In this document: piece after piece, positions 40,098 through 49,638 of the stretch
Layout of the letters: each line of letters begins with the position of its first letter
Numbering within the stretch: the stretch's first letter is position 1
Origin: Colwellia sp. 20A7
GTDB lineage: Bacteria > Pseudomonadota > Gammaproteobacteria > Enterobacterales > Alteromonadaceae
DNA length: 64,000 nt
Direction of reading: 5' to 3'
NCBI RefSeq assembly: GCF_009832865.1
Contig: NZ_CP047130.1
Coordinates: 4,216,001 to 4,280,000 of the forward strand
Position numbers and translations under genes: made by a program
Notes under the pieces: model-generated
The model's database searches: none
What the model saw: the letters and a program-made list of their open reading frames with translations, nothing else
What the model was told of the DNA's origin: nothing

Positions 40098-43000
40098 TTA
40101 AAGCGCTTCTGCATATCCGTCAATTTCAGTTAATACAACTCGAGTTTCTTTTAGTAAGGCATTAACCTTTTCTAGGCTACTAGGTATTTCGACACCACTT
40201 AATAGTTTTGACCATTGTGTACATAATAAGTGTAGCCTTGGTGCTGAGAGTATTGCAGCATTTAACGCTAATGCTGCAATAGATGCGTTAGCTTGTTCTA
40301 ATTCTTTTTCTTTTATCGCCTCAATTAACGCATCGAGTTGTTGATGATTATCTTGAGCATAATCATCAAGCATAAATAGTGCTAATTCAACAGTACCTTG
40401 ATGTTGTAAATATTGAGCAAAGTCAAAAATAGCAGCGTTTGCGTTATCTGTTAATACTTGAGTAACTTCAGTAATAGCAATGTCATCAAAGCCGTCTTCG
40501 GGCAAAATCAATTCATTACAGTCATGTAATTGATTTAGCGCAAGCTCTCCTTTTATAGCTCTTTTTTTCTTCAACCATGGTGCTAGCGCTTCTGATAACT
40601 CAGTTAGTGTGATTTCATCTGTAAAATTCAACTGGCTAATATGCCACTTATCAAAATACGTCTTGTTATTAGTATCTGGCAAAACATCTGTTAATGATAA
40701 AACCCCAACACTAATACTTGGCTCGCCCGCTCTTTTAATTAAGGCTGATGTTGGAAACTCAGTAATGAGTATATTATACACACCTGTTTTCCATAATATT
40801 TCTTGCTCATATTCATTAGCAACAATATTCACATGAAAACCAAACCAATGTAATAATCGCTGTAGATTTTGATAGTTTTGTGGAGATTGAACAGCAAGTA
40901 ATAGCGGCAATTCTGTTGGTAGTGTTTCATTAACCACAAAGGACTCACTAGTAAGTAGTTGATTTGTTTTGCTATCTCCTTTTAGTAGCATTAATATATT
41001 TTCAATAAAACTGTCTTTACAAAATATTTGCTCGCCTTGATCGTAAAAACCAAAACGCTCATAGTTAAGTTCACTTGATTGAAGTACCATCAACTTAGGT
41101 TGTAATATTGAGGGTAAAAAATTAACCTGCTCAATAATTAAATCAAGGTGCGCCACGGCTATATCACTTGTAACCACGACTACATCAAATTTCTTACGAT
41201 TCAGATTTTCTTCGGTAAGCTGATTTTTGAAACTATCAAGCTGGGTGAATCGTTCAAGTTTGCCATTGGCAGATAGAACAACAGTTTCAACTAATTCAGC
41301 TAAAACCACATTATTTGACAATACCATGATGTTAGTGCCGTTTAAGGTGACGTTATTGCTAACATCTTCAGGCGCAGCAACGGCCAAAGGTAAATCAAAG
41401 CTAAGTTGATAACCATCATCAACAAGTTCCGCACTAATATTTTCACCATGTTGCTTAGTAAGTAACAGATTAAAAGCATCAATTAACGGTGAGTTTATGC
41501 GGGAAGCAGATTGAGAGTTTAACAACTGCAAAATTAAGGTGGGCAAGGTTTTTAAATGACTTGTATTAACGATGACAGACAAGTTTACTAATTGCTGTCC
41601 TTCGTTCTTATCTTTTAACTGAGCCTGTAATAATAGTTGGCTTGATCTACAGTCAGTTAATACAATATCGATAAGTAGACTGATAAGATGCTGAAACATA
41701 TTATCATCAACCTTTACATTACTGAGTAAACGCTCATCACAGCGTATAAACAACTTATTATCATATTTTTGTTGTTCAAGTTGCTTGTTGAATAAAGCTG
41801 CATATATCTCATCAACAAAATTAACATCGGTCAGCGTTAATCGTGATTTATCTGATTTCATTTCTAGTGCTAAATGCAAACCTGAAAATTGCTGATATAA
41901 ACACATTAACTGTGTTACCAAATTACTTTTATTAATATTTAATGCCTTTGCATTTAATACATTAACATCTAGGCAACTCTCTTGATATTTTTGTATTACT
42001 TGTACTATTAATTTCTTTAAAAATTGATAACGTTGCATTTCATCAAATATTTGCAAGGTTAAGCGTAGCTTTTGTTGTTCTATATCTTGGTTTAGCTCTT
42101 CAATAGCTTTTTCTTGTTGCGACTGTAATTTTTCAATAATTTGGTATTTGGTTAATAACTCCTGAAATTGAACCTCACTATGTTGCGCACCTTCGATCTC
42201 TGCCAAATGACCTGAGATATCACCTAAATGATCAATAATTACTTGTGTTTCAATGCAATTCGCAACAACATTTTTATCTTGTGCGTGAATAGTGTTTACA
42301 ATTATTTCGACACCTTCTTGCGCTGAAAGTTTAATTTGTTTTTTTAATCGCCATAATAAAAAGAAGAAGAAAAATAACGACAGAGCAATGCCAGTCAGTA
42401 AAATATCAACAATATTTTTTGCTGATAATTCGATATTATAATTATCTAAAAAAGCCTTAATAACGCTTATTTCATCAGTTCGAATATCATTGTAGGGCAT
42501 TAATAACAGTTGTTTAACTTTTCTCTGCTGCTCCTTTAACTTAGTTTGATAATCTTGAGCTAAACGAATATAGCTTTGCCATTTAGGTAGTGATTTTTGT
42601 TCAGTTAATAGTATCTTTTCCAAGGTATCAAATTGCTGATTAGCATCCACCGCTCCCTTTATTAAATCATCGCTGATGACTTGTTGATGTAGGGAAAATA
42701 ATTGCTCAGTTTGAAGACCCAATTCTTCAAAAGTGGTGAGAGCTGTATCGGTCTTTAAAGCTTTAAAACGTATTAAAACATCAATTAATAGCGTTTTTAA
42801 TTGTTGTAAATCATTCGATTCTTTAACCAATTTCACGTACAGATTAGCTCGACTATAAGTCACTCTGTTTTTTTCTTGCTCTGCTTCTAACTGTTCATTT
42901 AGTATTTTTTGACTGGAAAATTTTTCATCTATAAGTTGTTGTATGGAAAAAAGCACTAGTTGCAATTGAATAATGCTACTTTGCTTTAACTGCTGATTAT

Positions 43001-43448
43001 AGGTATAGCTATCTTGCACGCGTGAAATAATATCTTCAGCAAGTAAGTTCTCATTTAACCATTGTTGAAAAACTTGTTTATTCGAGTTGGTTTGCTGTAG
43101 TAATTGACGATTTATTATAATTAACTCGTCATGTAACTTAACAAGGTTGCCGGTATTATCTGGCTGAAGTAGATCATCAATTAATTGGTCGACTGTTTGT
43201 AAACCATTAATTTGTTTTAGTGCCTTTTTCATTGGCACTAATTGATTTTTGGCTATCGCGTTGTCCTGAGCATTAGTTTGGTAAAATAAAGCGGAAACTA
43301 AGCCTATTGTAATTATGACCAATAAACATAGTGCAAAAAACTTAAGCCTAAACTGTTGGTAAAACGGCTTTAATTTGATTTTTTCATTGCTTTTTGGTTG
43401 CTCAGTGCTTTTGTCAATGTGCCCTGCAACGCCGTCAATATTACTCAT
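40098..43448 (-). CDS. Degenerate hybrid histidine kinase-like protein (no phosphotransfer residues)
   Basis: This 1116-residue inner-membrane protein has helix 1 at about 37-55, a helical periplasmic sensor of nearly 290 residues and helix 2 at about 347-366. Then come a long coiled coil (about 420-490), a HATPase-like fold (about 575-690), two receiver-like folds (about 705-825 and 847-960) and an HPt-like end (about 1005-1110). This is the BarA/TorS layout. The DHp histidine is not found, the ATP-lid glycines are replaced by INSPLIDAF, the receiver aspartates become Thr760 and Glu897, and the HPt histidine becomes Ala1058. It is probably a non-catalytic scaffold or sensor. It is monocistronic beside orn. 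Confidence 0.75.
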   Translation of the reverse strand: MSNIDGVAGHIDKSTEQPKSNEKIKLKPFYQQFRLKFFALCLLVIITIGLVSALFYQTNAQDNAIAKNQLVPMKKALKQINGLQTVDQLIDDLLQPDNTGNLVKLHDELIIINRQLLQQTNSNKQVFQQWLNENLLAEDIISRVQDSYTYNQQLKQSSIIQLQLVLFSIQQLIDEKFSSQKILNEQLEAEQEKNRVTYSRANLYVKLVKESNDLQQLKTLLIDVLIRFKALKTDTALTTFEELGLQTEQLFSLHQQVISDDLIKGAVDANQQFDTLEKILLTEQKSLPKWQSYIRLAQDYQTKLKEQQRKVKQLLLMPYNDIRTDEISVIKAFLDNYNIELSAKNIVDILLTGIALSLFFFFFLLWRLKKQIKLSAQEGVEIIVNTIHAQDKNVVANCIETQVIIDHLGDISGHLAEIEGAQHSEVQFQELLTKYQIIEKLQSQQEKAIEELNQDIEQQKLRLTLQIFDEMQRYQFLKKLIVQVIQKYQESCLDVNVLNAKALNINKSNLVTQLMCLYQQFSGLHLALEMKSDKSRLTLTDVNFVDEIYAALFNKQLEQQKYDNKLFIRCDERLLSNVKVDDNMFQHLISLLIDIVLTDCRSSQLLLQAQLKDKNEGQQLVNLSVIVNTSHLKTLPTLILQLLNSQSASRINSPLIDAFNLLLTKQHGENISAELVDDGYQLSFDLPLAVAAPEDVSNNVTLNGTNIMVLSNNVVLAELVETVVLSANGKLERFTQLDSFKNQLTEENLNRKKFDVVVVTSDIAVAHLDLIIEQVNFLPSILQPKLMVLQSSELNYERFGFYDQGEQIFCKDSFIENILMLLKGDSKTNQLLTSESFVVNETLPTELPLLLAVQSPQNYQNLQRLLHWFGFHVNIVANEYEQEILWKTGVYNILITEFPTSALIKRAGEPSISVGVLSLTDVLPDTNNKTYFDKWHISQLNFTDEITLTELSEALAPWLKKKRAIKGELALNQLHDCNELILPEDGFDDIAITEVTQVLTDNANAAIFDFAQYLQHQGTVELALFMLDDYAQDNHQQLDALIEAIKEKELEQANASIAALALNAAILSAPRLHLLCTQWSKLLSGVEIPSSLEKVNALLKETRVVLTEIDGYAEAL

Positions 43449-43647
43449 AATGATTTTTTATTCTACATCCCTTAATAGTGGTAGTTTATACCAAACCACA
43501 ATGATAATAATAGACTGATAAAGATTAAGTAAATATTTTACTCAAAAATTATATTAACAATTGCTTTGGATAGTTGAAGTGTCAATGAATATTGATTTAT
43601 GTTGGAAGGTAAAAATGCAGTTTTAATTGCAATTCAACAGAGCTATA

Positions 43648-43670
43648 GCGCACATCAACTTGATGCGCGC
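43648..43670 (-). terminator. GC-rich hairpin after orn
   Basis: GCGCACATCAA and TTGATGCGCGC pair with one mismatch, 47 bases beyond the orn stop. No T-run follows on the minus strand, so termination is uncertain. Confidence 0.4.
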
Positions 43671-43716
43671 GGTTCAAAACTGATTTTATGTTTAATAAGC
43701 TCTATTCGTTAAAACT

Positions 43717-44262
43717 TTAAATCTTGAAAAAGTGTTCTTGGTAGACTTTTAACTCTGCGATAGATTCCCTAATATCGTCTAAAGCTAAGTGTGCCCCTGT
43801 TTTTACTACTTTATCCAATACTTCAGGCTTCCAGCGACGTGCAAGCTCTTTTACAGTACTTACATCCAGATTGCGATAATGAAAATAATCTTCAAATTCA
43901 ATCATATATTTATTAATAAAGCGTCTATCTTGTCCAATACTATTACCACACATAGGTGAAACACCTTTAGGTACGTATTGTTGAACAAAGGCAATAGTTT
44001 GAGCAGTAGCTTCAGCCAAACTCACGTCACTCTCACGACAACGTTTAGTTAAGCCTGACTGACCATGATGCTCAATACACCATTCACTCATATTATCTAA
44101 AACATCATCTGCTTGATGAATGGCAAAAACAGGCCCTTCAGCTAAAATATTTAACTGACTATCGGTAATAATAGTAGCAATTTCTAGTACTACATCAATT
44201 TCAGGCTCTAACCCAGTCATTTCTAAATCAAGCCAAATTAAATTGGTATTGTTACACGTCAT
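43717..44262 (-). CDS. orn: Oligoribonuclease
   Basis: This 181-residue DEDDh 3'-5' exonuclease degrades dinucleotides to mononucleotides, the essential last step of RNA and pGpG turnover. [14 protein letters not shown] carries the first acidic pair, the ligands continue in [12 protein letters not shown], and [11 protein letters not shown] carries the His and last Asp. It is divergent from rsgA, the usual arrangement. Confidence 0.97.
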   Translation of the reverse strand: MTCNNTNLIWLDLEMTGLEPEIDVVLEIATIITDSQLNILAEGPVFAIHQADDVLDNMSEWCIEHHGQSGLTKRCRESDVSLAEATAQTIAFVQQYVPKGVSPMCGNSIGQDRRFINKYMIEFEDYFHYRNLDVSTVKELARRWKPEVLDKVVKTGAHLALDDIRESIAELKVYQEHFFKI

Positions 44263-44354
44263 AAATATCCCTTAAAAATTGCACAAGCAATAGCTAGTAA
44301 TTATCAGTATAATAGCGGACAAATAACTAGGATTAAACAAAATGATTAAGACTT

Positions 44355-45407
44355 GTGGCTAAGAAAAAATTAACTAATGGTCAGCAAAGACGCATTAAAG
44401 CTAATCACGACAAAAAATTGCACACTAAAGTAAGCGCTAGTGGCGGTAAAGTTCAGTGGGAAGATGAGGAGCTAGGCGCTACTCAACAAGGTATTGTGAT
44501 CAGTAGATTTGGTCAACATGCTGATGTAGAGGGTGCTGATGGTTCAATATATCGATGTAACTTACGCCGTTCTATTAAAACTTTAGTCTGTGGCGATAAA
44601 GTACTTTGGCGTTTAGGCAAAGAAACTCAACATAGCATTTGTGGCATTATTGAAGCCGTACATGAACGTGATACGGTACTAAGTAGGCCTGATGTTTATG
44701 ATGGCGTAAAACCTATTGCAGCTAATATTAGCCAAATTTTAATTGTTTCTTCCGTATTACCCGCGTTTAACAGTGACATTATTGATCGCTACTTAGTTGC
44801 TGCTGAACAAACGGGCATAACGCCAGTGATTGTCTTAAACAAAATTGATCTACTTAGCGAGTTAAGCCAAAACGAGCAAGATGAAATTGAACAACAATTA
44901 CAAATCTATAGAGAAATAGGCTATCAGATACTTTATGGTAGCAGTCAAACTAATGAAGGTATTAGCGAAATAAAAACTCAGCTAAGCCAACATATTAGTA
45001 TTTTTGTAGGTCAGTCAGGTGTTGGAAAATCAACATTAGTGAATGCTTTAATGCCAGAGCTTGGCGTAGTTACTCAAGAGGTTTCACAAAACTCGGGGTT
45101 AGGGCAACATACAACAACCGTCGCTCGTTTATATCATTTTGAAGAAGGTGGTGACTTAATTGACTCCCCTGGTATTCGAGAGTTTGGCCTATGGCATTTA
45201 ACACCTGATCAAGTATTTAACGGCTTTAAAGAGTTTGAGCAATTTCAAGGGTTATGTAAATTCCGAGATTGTAAACATAAAAATGATCCTGGCTGTGCAT
45301 TAACCGCAGCTGCCGAGGATAAAATTCACCCTAAACGACTTGCTAGCTTTACCCGTATCATTGCGAGTTTAGGTGACAACAAATTAACTTCACGGTTTAA
45401 TGATTAG
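44355..45407 (+). CDS. rsgA: Small-subunit ribosome biogenesis GTPase RsgA
   Basis: This 350-residue GTPase helps late 30S maturation. It shows the OB fold, the circularly permuted G domain (NKIDLL before Walker A GQSGVGKSTL) and the zinc finger CKFRDCKHKNDPGC. It starts at GTG 44355 (AKKKLTNGQQRRIKANHDKK follows), matching relatives. It lies 40 bases before psd, a conserved pairing. Confidence 0.97.
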   Translation: MAKKKLTNGQQRRIKANHDKKLHTKVSASGGKVQWEDEELGATQQGIVISRFGQHADVEGADGSIYRCNLRRSIKTLVCGDKVLWRLGKETQHSICGIIEAVHERDTVLSRPDVYDGVKPIAANISQILIVSSVLPAFNSDIIDRYLVAAEQTGITPVIVLNKIDLLSELSQNEQDEIEQQLQIYREIGYQILYGSSQTNEGISEIKTQLSQHISIFVGQSGVGKSTLVNALMPELGVVTQEVSQNSGLGQHTTTVARLYHFEEGGDLIDSPGIREFGLWHLTPDQVFNGFKEFEQFQGLCKFRDCKHKNDPGCALTAAAEDKIHPKRLASFTRIIASLGDNKLTSRFND

Positions 45408-45447
45408 TTACCAAATAAATTAAAACTAAGTAAATAAAGGAAAAAAA

Positions 45448-46356
45448 GTGTCTTCACAGAATCAATCTTCAACTACTAAGTTCAGCGAGAAAATTAAGAT
45501 TGCCTTGCAATATTCAATGCCTAAGCATGCTATTTCTCGTTTAGTCGGAAAACTAGCTGCTGCTAAGATGGGTTGGTTAACCACTAAACTCATTGATATG
45601 TTCATCAAGGCATACAAGATCAATATGAACGAAGCAAAATTCAAAAATGCAAAAGATTTTGCCACCTTTAATGACTTTTTCACTCGTGAATTAGAAGAAG
45701 GTGCCCGTACTATTGATTCAGATTCGAGTACTTTATGTTACCCCGTTGATGGCGCAATATCTCAGCAAGGAGATATTGTTGAAGGAAGATTAATTCAAGC
45801 AAAAGGCTTTAATTATAGCCTTACTTCGTTGTTAGGTGGTGACGCAAGAACCGCAGCACCTTTTCAAAAAGGTAAATTCTCTTGTATTTATTTAGCACCA
45901 AAAGACTACCATAGAATTCATATGCCTATGGCTGCTACATTACGAGAAATGATTTATGTACCTGGAGAGTTATTTTCAGTCAACCCATTAACCGCGAATA
46001 ACGTTCCTGATTTATTTGCACGTAATGAGCGTGTAGTAACAATATTTGATACCGAGCATGGTTCATTTGCCATGGTGCTTGTAGGCGCAACTATTGTAGC
46101 AAGTATAGAAACAACTTGGGCAGGCACTATTACACCGCCAGCAGGACAAGATATTTTCAGGTGGCAATATCCGGCAAAAGGTATTGATGCAATTACCTTT
46201 GAAAAAGGCGATGAAATGGGCCGCTTTAAATTAGGATCTACGGTTGTTAGTACCTTTGCTCCTAATATGGTTGAGTTTGCAGCTAATGCTGGACCTGAAA
46301 CCGTAACAAAATTAGGTGAGCATTATGCAGATTTGATTGAAAAAAGTGATGACTAA
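45448..46356 (+). CDS. psd: Phosphatidylserine decarboxylase proenzyme
   Basis: This 302-residue membrane-associated enzyme makes phosphatidylethanolamine from phosphatidylserine. The autocleavage motif LGST (in [13 protein letters not shown]) gives the pyruvoyl serine, and YHRIHMP and VDGAISQ are conserved. It starts at GTG 45448 with AAGGAAAA upstream. The length is normal. Confidence 0.97.
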   Translation: MSSQNQSSTTKFSEKIKIALQYSMPKHAISRLVGKLAAAKMGWLTTKLIDMFIKAYKINMNEAKFKNAKDFATFNDFFTRELEEGARTIDSDSSTLCYPVDGAISQQGDIVEGRLIQAKGFNYSLTSLLGGDARTAAPFQKGKFSCIYLAPKDYHRIHMPMAATLREMIYVPGELFSVNPLTANNVPDLFARNERVVTIFDTEHGSFAMVLVGATIVASIETTWAGTITPPAGQDIFRWQYPAKGIDAITFEKGDEMGRFKLGSTVVSTFAPNMVEFAANAGPETVTKLGEHYADLIEKSDD

Positions 46357-46362
46357 ATTAAT

Positions 46363-46401
46363 GGTTGCTCATTAATTCAACAAAGTATAGGATTAGCAAC
46401 C
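46363..46401 (+). terminator. Weak hairpin after psd
   Basis: GGTTGCT pairs with AGCAACC across a 25-base loop and is followed by AAGTTTT. It lies just past the psd stop. Long loop, short T-run. Confidence 0.35.
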
Positions 46402-46406
46402 AAGTT

Positions 46407-46424
46407 TTACGACTATATTCGTAA
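46407..46424. promoter_or_regulatory. Candidate BlaI-like operator
   Basis: TTACGA-CTATAT-TCGTAA is a perfect dyad of 6-bp arms, 68 bases before the BlaI-like gene. BlaI/CopY regulators bind similar short TAC...GTA dyads and repress their own operons. Confidence 0.4.
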
Positions 46425-46491
46425 TTACTATTTAAATTTAAAACTTCAACCCTCTGGGTATAAAATAAAATTAATAATTGAGGCAATAAAC

Positions 46492-46878
46492 ATGGCACGT
46501 GATAGATCCGCAGTGAAGCCAACTGAAGCAGAGTTATCCTTACTCAATATTCTCTGGCAGATGGGGCCCGCTACCGTAAGACAAATTCACGAAGAAGTCA
46601 CCGAAACACACAAAACAGGCTATACAACAGTACTAAAAATACTACAAATAATGCATGAAAAGTCATTAGTAATTCGTGATGAAACAAATAGAGCACATGT
46701 TTATGCTGCCGCAAATAGCGAAATTCACACACAGTCATCGTTAATTAAAGACCTGATAAGTAAAGCATTTGGCGGTTCAACCTCCAAATTAGTGATGCGC
46801 GCTATCGATGAATCAACGTCTGCTGAAGATATTAATGATATTCGACAACTTCTAAATTCTTTAGAAAAAGAGACCTAA
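46492..46878 (+). CDS. BlaI/MecI/CopY-family transcriptional repressor
   Basis: This 128-residue winged-helix repressor begins with VKPTEAELSLLNILWQMGPATVRQIHEEV and GYTTVLKILQIMHEKSLV, the BlaI helix-turn-helix and wing. The C-terminal helices dimerise and, in BlaI, are cut upon induction. The next gene, 22 bases on, is a membrane M56 peptidase, the usual signalling partner. The inducing signal is unknown and need not be a beta-lactam. Confidence 0.94.
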   Translation: MARDRSAVKPTEAELSLLNILWQMGPATVRQIHEEVTETHKTGYTTVLKILQIMHEKSLVIRDETNRAHVYAAANSEIHTQSSLIKDLISKAFGGSTSKLVMRAIDESTSAEDINDIRQLLNSLEKET

Positions 46879-46900
46879 AGCTACAAGCTCTAAAATAAAA

Positions 46901-48937
46901 ATGTTAGATAACTTATTTACTAGCCCATTATTAACCAGTTTAGCACTCACCTTATTGCACTTTTTGTGGCAAGGCTTGCTTGTGGCTATAGTATTAAAGT
47001 CTGCATTACTTATTTTCAATAACAGTAAGCCTCAATTGCGTTATGCCTTATCGGCATTCGCTATGTTGGTTAATTTATTACTTCCTATTATTACATTTAT
47101 TGTTATTTATCGAGCAGAGCTTTCGTCAAGTGACTTCCTTGTTAGTTCTTTTGCACTGAATGAATTTATCCAAGAATTAGAGCAACCTGATGCCCTATTT
47201 AGTTATAAGGAATTAATTGAAACCCTTAATACACTACTTCCTTATTTATCTGTTTTATGGCTTGCAACGGTTACCCTATTAGCGAGTAAATTATTAATAG
47301 AGATATCTACTGTTAATAAACTTCCGCTACAAGGCACTGTAGAACCAATCGACAAGCTACAAATTCGATTTGAAGAATTAGCAAAACAAATTAAGCTAAA
47401 AATATCTCCACGACTGTTAATTTCATTAAAAGTCGACGTTCCTATGGCCATTGGCTGGCTTAAACCTGTTGTTTTATTACCTGCAGCAATGATAAGTGGC
47501 TTGAATAACGCACAACTTGAAATGTTGATTTTACATGAGCTGGCCCATATTCGACGTCATGATTACTTCGTCAATTTTTTACAAACATTAGTAGAAATAT
47601 TATTATTTTTTCATCCTGCGGTATCATGGGTTTCTAAGCAAATGCGTAACGAACGTGAATACTGTAGTGATGACATTGCTGTACAGCATTGTGGTGATGC
47701 AATTGCGTATGCACACACATTAGCAGACACCGCATCTTTATGTACTAAAATTCATAACAATACGATACCTAATATGGCAATGGCTGCATCAGGTGGTGAT
47801 TTAAAACAACGCGTTATTCGTTTGGTTGATCATCACTGTGCTCCCAATAATAACATCAGTAAATGGTTTGCCAGTGCGACCATTATTTTCTCAATAGTCT
47901 TACTTTCAAGTAAACAATTACTGACCATTCCACTACTTGATATTTGGCCAAATGAAACGCCTTGGCAACAAACCAATAAAAATGAAGAAAGCAAGGTAGC
48001 TATCAACACTAAGAAACAAGGAAGCGTTAATACGTTCAGTGACAATTTTTATCAAACAGCAACAACGCCACAATTAACAAATCCAAATAATGCGCATGGC
48101 TCTCAAACGGTAGTAGATAAAAAGATACAATCAACCAATAGTACATTGGCTCCTTTAGTACCAGTAGATATGCCAATAGAAAAAGAATCTGATAGGGATG
48201 TTATTAAGCGTAATTCATTGGCATTAGATGCTCTTCAACCTAGTATTAACAAATCTGAGCAATCAAGTACTCAACGACATAACTCACTAAATAGTTCACC
48301 AAAAGGTACTTCAACTAAGTATGAAGAGCCAAGTAAGAATATTTTAACTAATGATTCATTAATGGTTAAAAAAGCATTTGAACGCTCAACCTCAGCTAAC
48401 TCTTACCAACAAGAGTTAATACAACTAAGAGATAGCTCAAATATAGCGAAAAGGTTTCCCAACAATCAATCTATCAACGAATCCGAGCATCACACTGTAT
48501 TAAAAAATGAGTTTAGTACGAATATAGATAAAAGAAACACATCTCAAGAGAGAAGCTTTTTGAGTCATACTATCGATGAATCAAAAATAATTAATAAATC
48601 AGGTACCACATTAAATAATGTTAATTTACCAAAAGAGAATAAAGTTATAACCATTACCCCAATTAGACGTAATGCAAAAAAGCTAAAATCTGTAAACCCT
48701 ATCTACCCCAACCTAGCAAAACGTAAGGGCATAGAACTTGAAGTAGAAGTAAATTTTACTATCGGTATTAATGGAAAAATTAAAGATCTTCAGTTTATTA
48801 ATCAACAAAAAGTTAGCTATTTTAAAAACTCAATTCGTTCAGCAATAAAACAATGGCGGTTTCTACCTGCTAAAGTTAATGATAAGCCGGTAGAAAGCCA
48901 AATGTCTAAGGTGTTTGCTTTTAGTTTACATCGTTAG
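46901..48937 (+). CDS. BlaR1-like M56 metallopeptidase with C-terminal TonB domain
   Basis: This 678-residue protein has four N-terminal helices and a cytosolic zinc peptidase (HELAH at 212-216, third ligand near 251 in NEREYCSDD), with a further helix at about 325-345. A long low-complexity Asn/Ser/Thr-rich linker (about 350-600) leads to a TonB C-terminal domain (about 600-678: NPIYPNLAKRKGIELEVEV, AIKQWRFLPA). Instead of BlaR1's penicillin-binding sensor it ends in a TonB-type periplasmic domain, so it may read contact with an outer-membrane protein (inference). It pairs with the BlaI-like gene. Confidence 0.9.
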   Translation: MLDNLFTSPLLTSLALTLLHFLWQGLLVAIVLKSALLIFNNSKPQLRYALSAFAMLVNLLLPIITFIVIYRAELSSSDFLVSSFALNEFIQELEQPDALFSYKELIETLNTLLPYLSVLWLATVTLLASKLLIEISTVNKLPLQGTVEPIDKLQIRFEELAKQIKLKISPRLLISLKVDVPMAIGWLKPVVLLPAAMISGLNNAQLEMLILHELAHIRRHDYFVNFLQTLVEILLFFHPAVSWVSKQMRNEREYCSDDIAVQHCGDAIAYAHTLADTASLCTKIHNNTIPNMAMAASGGDLKQRVIRLVDHHCAPNNNISKWFASATIIFSIVLLSSKQLLTIPLLDIWPNETPWQQTNKNEESKVAINTKKQGSVNTFSDNFYQTATTPQLTNPNNAHGSQTVVDKKIQSTNSTLAPLVPVDMPIEKESDRDVIKRNSLALDALQPSINKSEQSSTQRHNSLNSSPKGTSTKYEEPSKNILTNDSLMVKKAFERSTSANSYQQELIQLRDSSNIAKRFPNNQSINESEHHTVLKNEFSTNIDKRNTSQERSFLSHTIDESKIINKSGTTLNNVNLPKENKVITITPIRRNAKKLKSVNPIYPNLAKRKGIELEVEVNFTIGINGKIKDLQFINQQKVSYFKNSIRSAIKQWRFLPAKVNDKPVESQMSKVFAFSLHR

Positions 48938-48939
48938 TC

Positions 48940-49467
48940 TTAACTAACGCTTTTTGTCTCTGACTTCTTATTTTTTCCTTTTCTTTTCATCTTTCCTTTA
49001 CGTTGTTCCATTTTGCTTGCCCACTTAACTTGTTGCTCTGTCGTTAATACATTAAACAGTGCATTTTTTGTTTTTGCTTTAGCTAAAGACATTTGAGCAA
49101 ACGTTTCTTTATATGAGTCATGTAGCGAAATATAAGTTTGTTCATCAAACTTTTCAGCTTGTAACAATAACTTTTCTGCTTCTTTGAATTGCTTTATTTC
49201 CGCTCGTAATGAAACATCTTGTTCCTTAGATTCCGCTCTTATTGCTTTCATCTGAGTTTTTTGTTCTTCCGAAAGACCAAGATACTTACTCATTTTTTTC
49301 ATCATATCTCTACCCTTATGATGACGTTCACTCTTTTGATGATGCTCATGTGACTTAGCCTCCACGCTATCTTCTGACACATTAGCGTTAGAGATACTTG
49401 TAAATGCTAAAACGGCACATACAGCTGAAATAGAAACAATAGTTTTCATTGGTTTGGTAATATTCAT
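48940..49467 (-). CDS. Spy/CpxP-family periplasmic protein (LTXXQ)
   Basis: This 175-residue exported helical protein has a signal peptide (ending ISNANV), a His/Lys-rich stretch (KSHEHHQKSERHHKGRD) and two LTxxQ-type motifs (LSEEQKTQM, LTTEQQVKW). The family comprises periplasmic chaperones or Cpx inhibitors such as CpxP and Spy. The start at 49467 has TTGGAGC upstream. It is divergent from the CpxR-like gene, which strongly suggests that system controls it. The basic, lysine-rich C-terminus is unusual. Confidence 0.85.
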   Translation of the reverse strand: MNITKPMKTIVSISAVCAVLAFTSISNANVSEDSVEAKSHEHHQKSERHHKGRDMMKKMSKYLGLSEEQKTQMKAIRAESKEQDVSLRAEIKQFKEAEKLLLQAEKFDEQTYISLHDSYKETFAQMSLAKAKTKNALFNVLTTEQQVKWASKMEQRKGKMKRKGKNKKSETKSVS

Positions 49468-49526
49468 TGTTAGCTCCAAAAGTTTTAATAAATTAATTTA
49501 ACGAGACCTAGTATAAATAAATCAAT

Positions 49527-49564
49527 GCAAAGAAACGCAAAGCCAATGTAAAGATTAGGTAAAG
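49527..49564. promoter_or_regulatory. CpxR-like operator array: four phased G(C/T)AAAG boxes
   Basis: GCAAAG at 49527 and 49537 and GTAAAG at 49548 and 49559 are spaced 10, 11 and 11 bases. The last two give GTAAA-N6-GTAAA, a match to the CpxR consensus (GTAAA, 4-8 bases, GTAAA). It lies between the divergent spy-like gene and the CpxR-like gene. Confidence 0.65.
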
Positions 49565-49638
49565 GTTGCACAATGAATTACAAGTTAATTATGATTAAGG
49601 TAAAATGGCGTTACTTCTAACATAAGGTAAGAATTCAC

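Noticed and set aside
46492..48937. BlaI/BlaR-like pair as beta-lactam resistance
   Set aside because: There is no beta-lactamase or penicillin-binding sensor domain here; the pair is likely a general signalling module.
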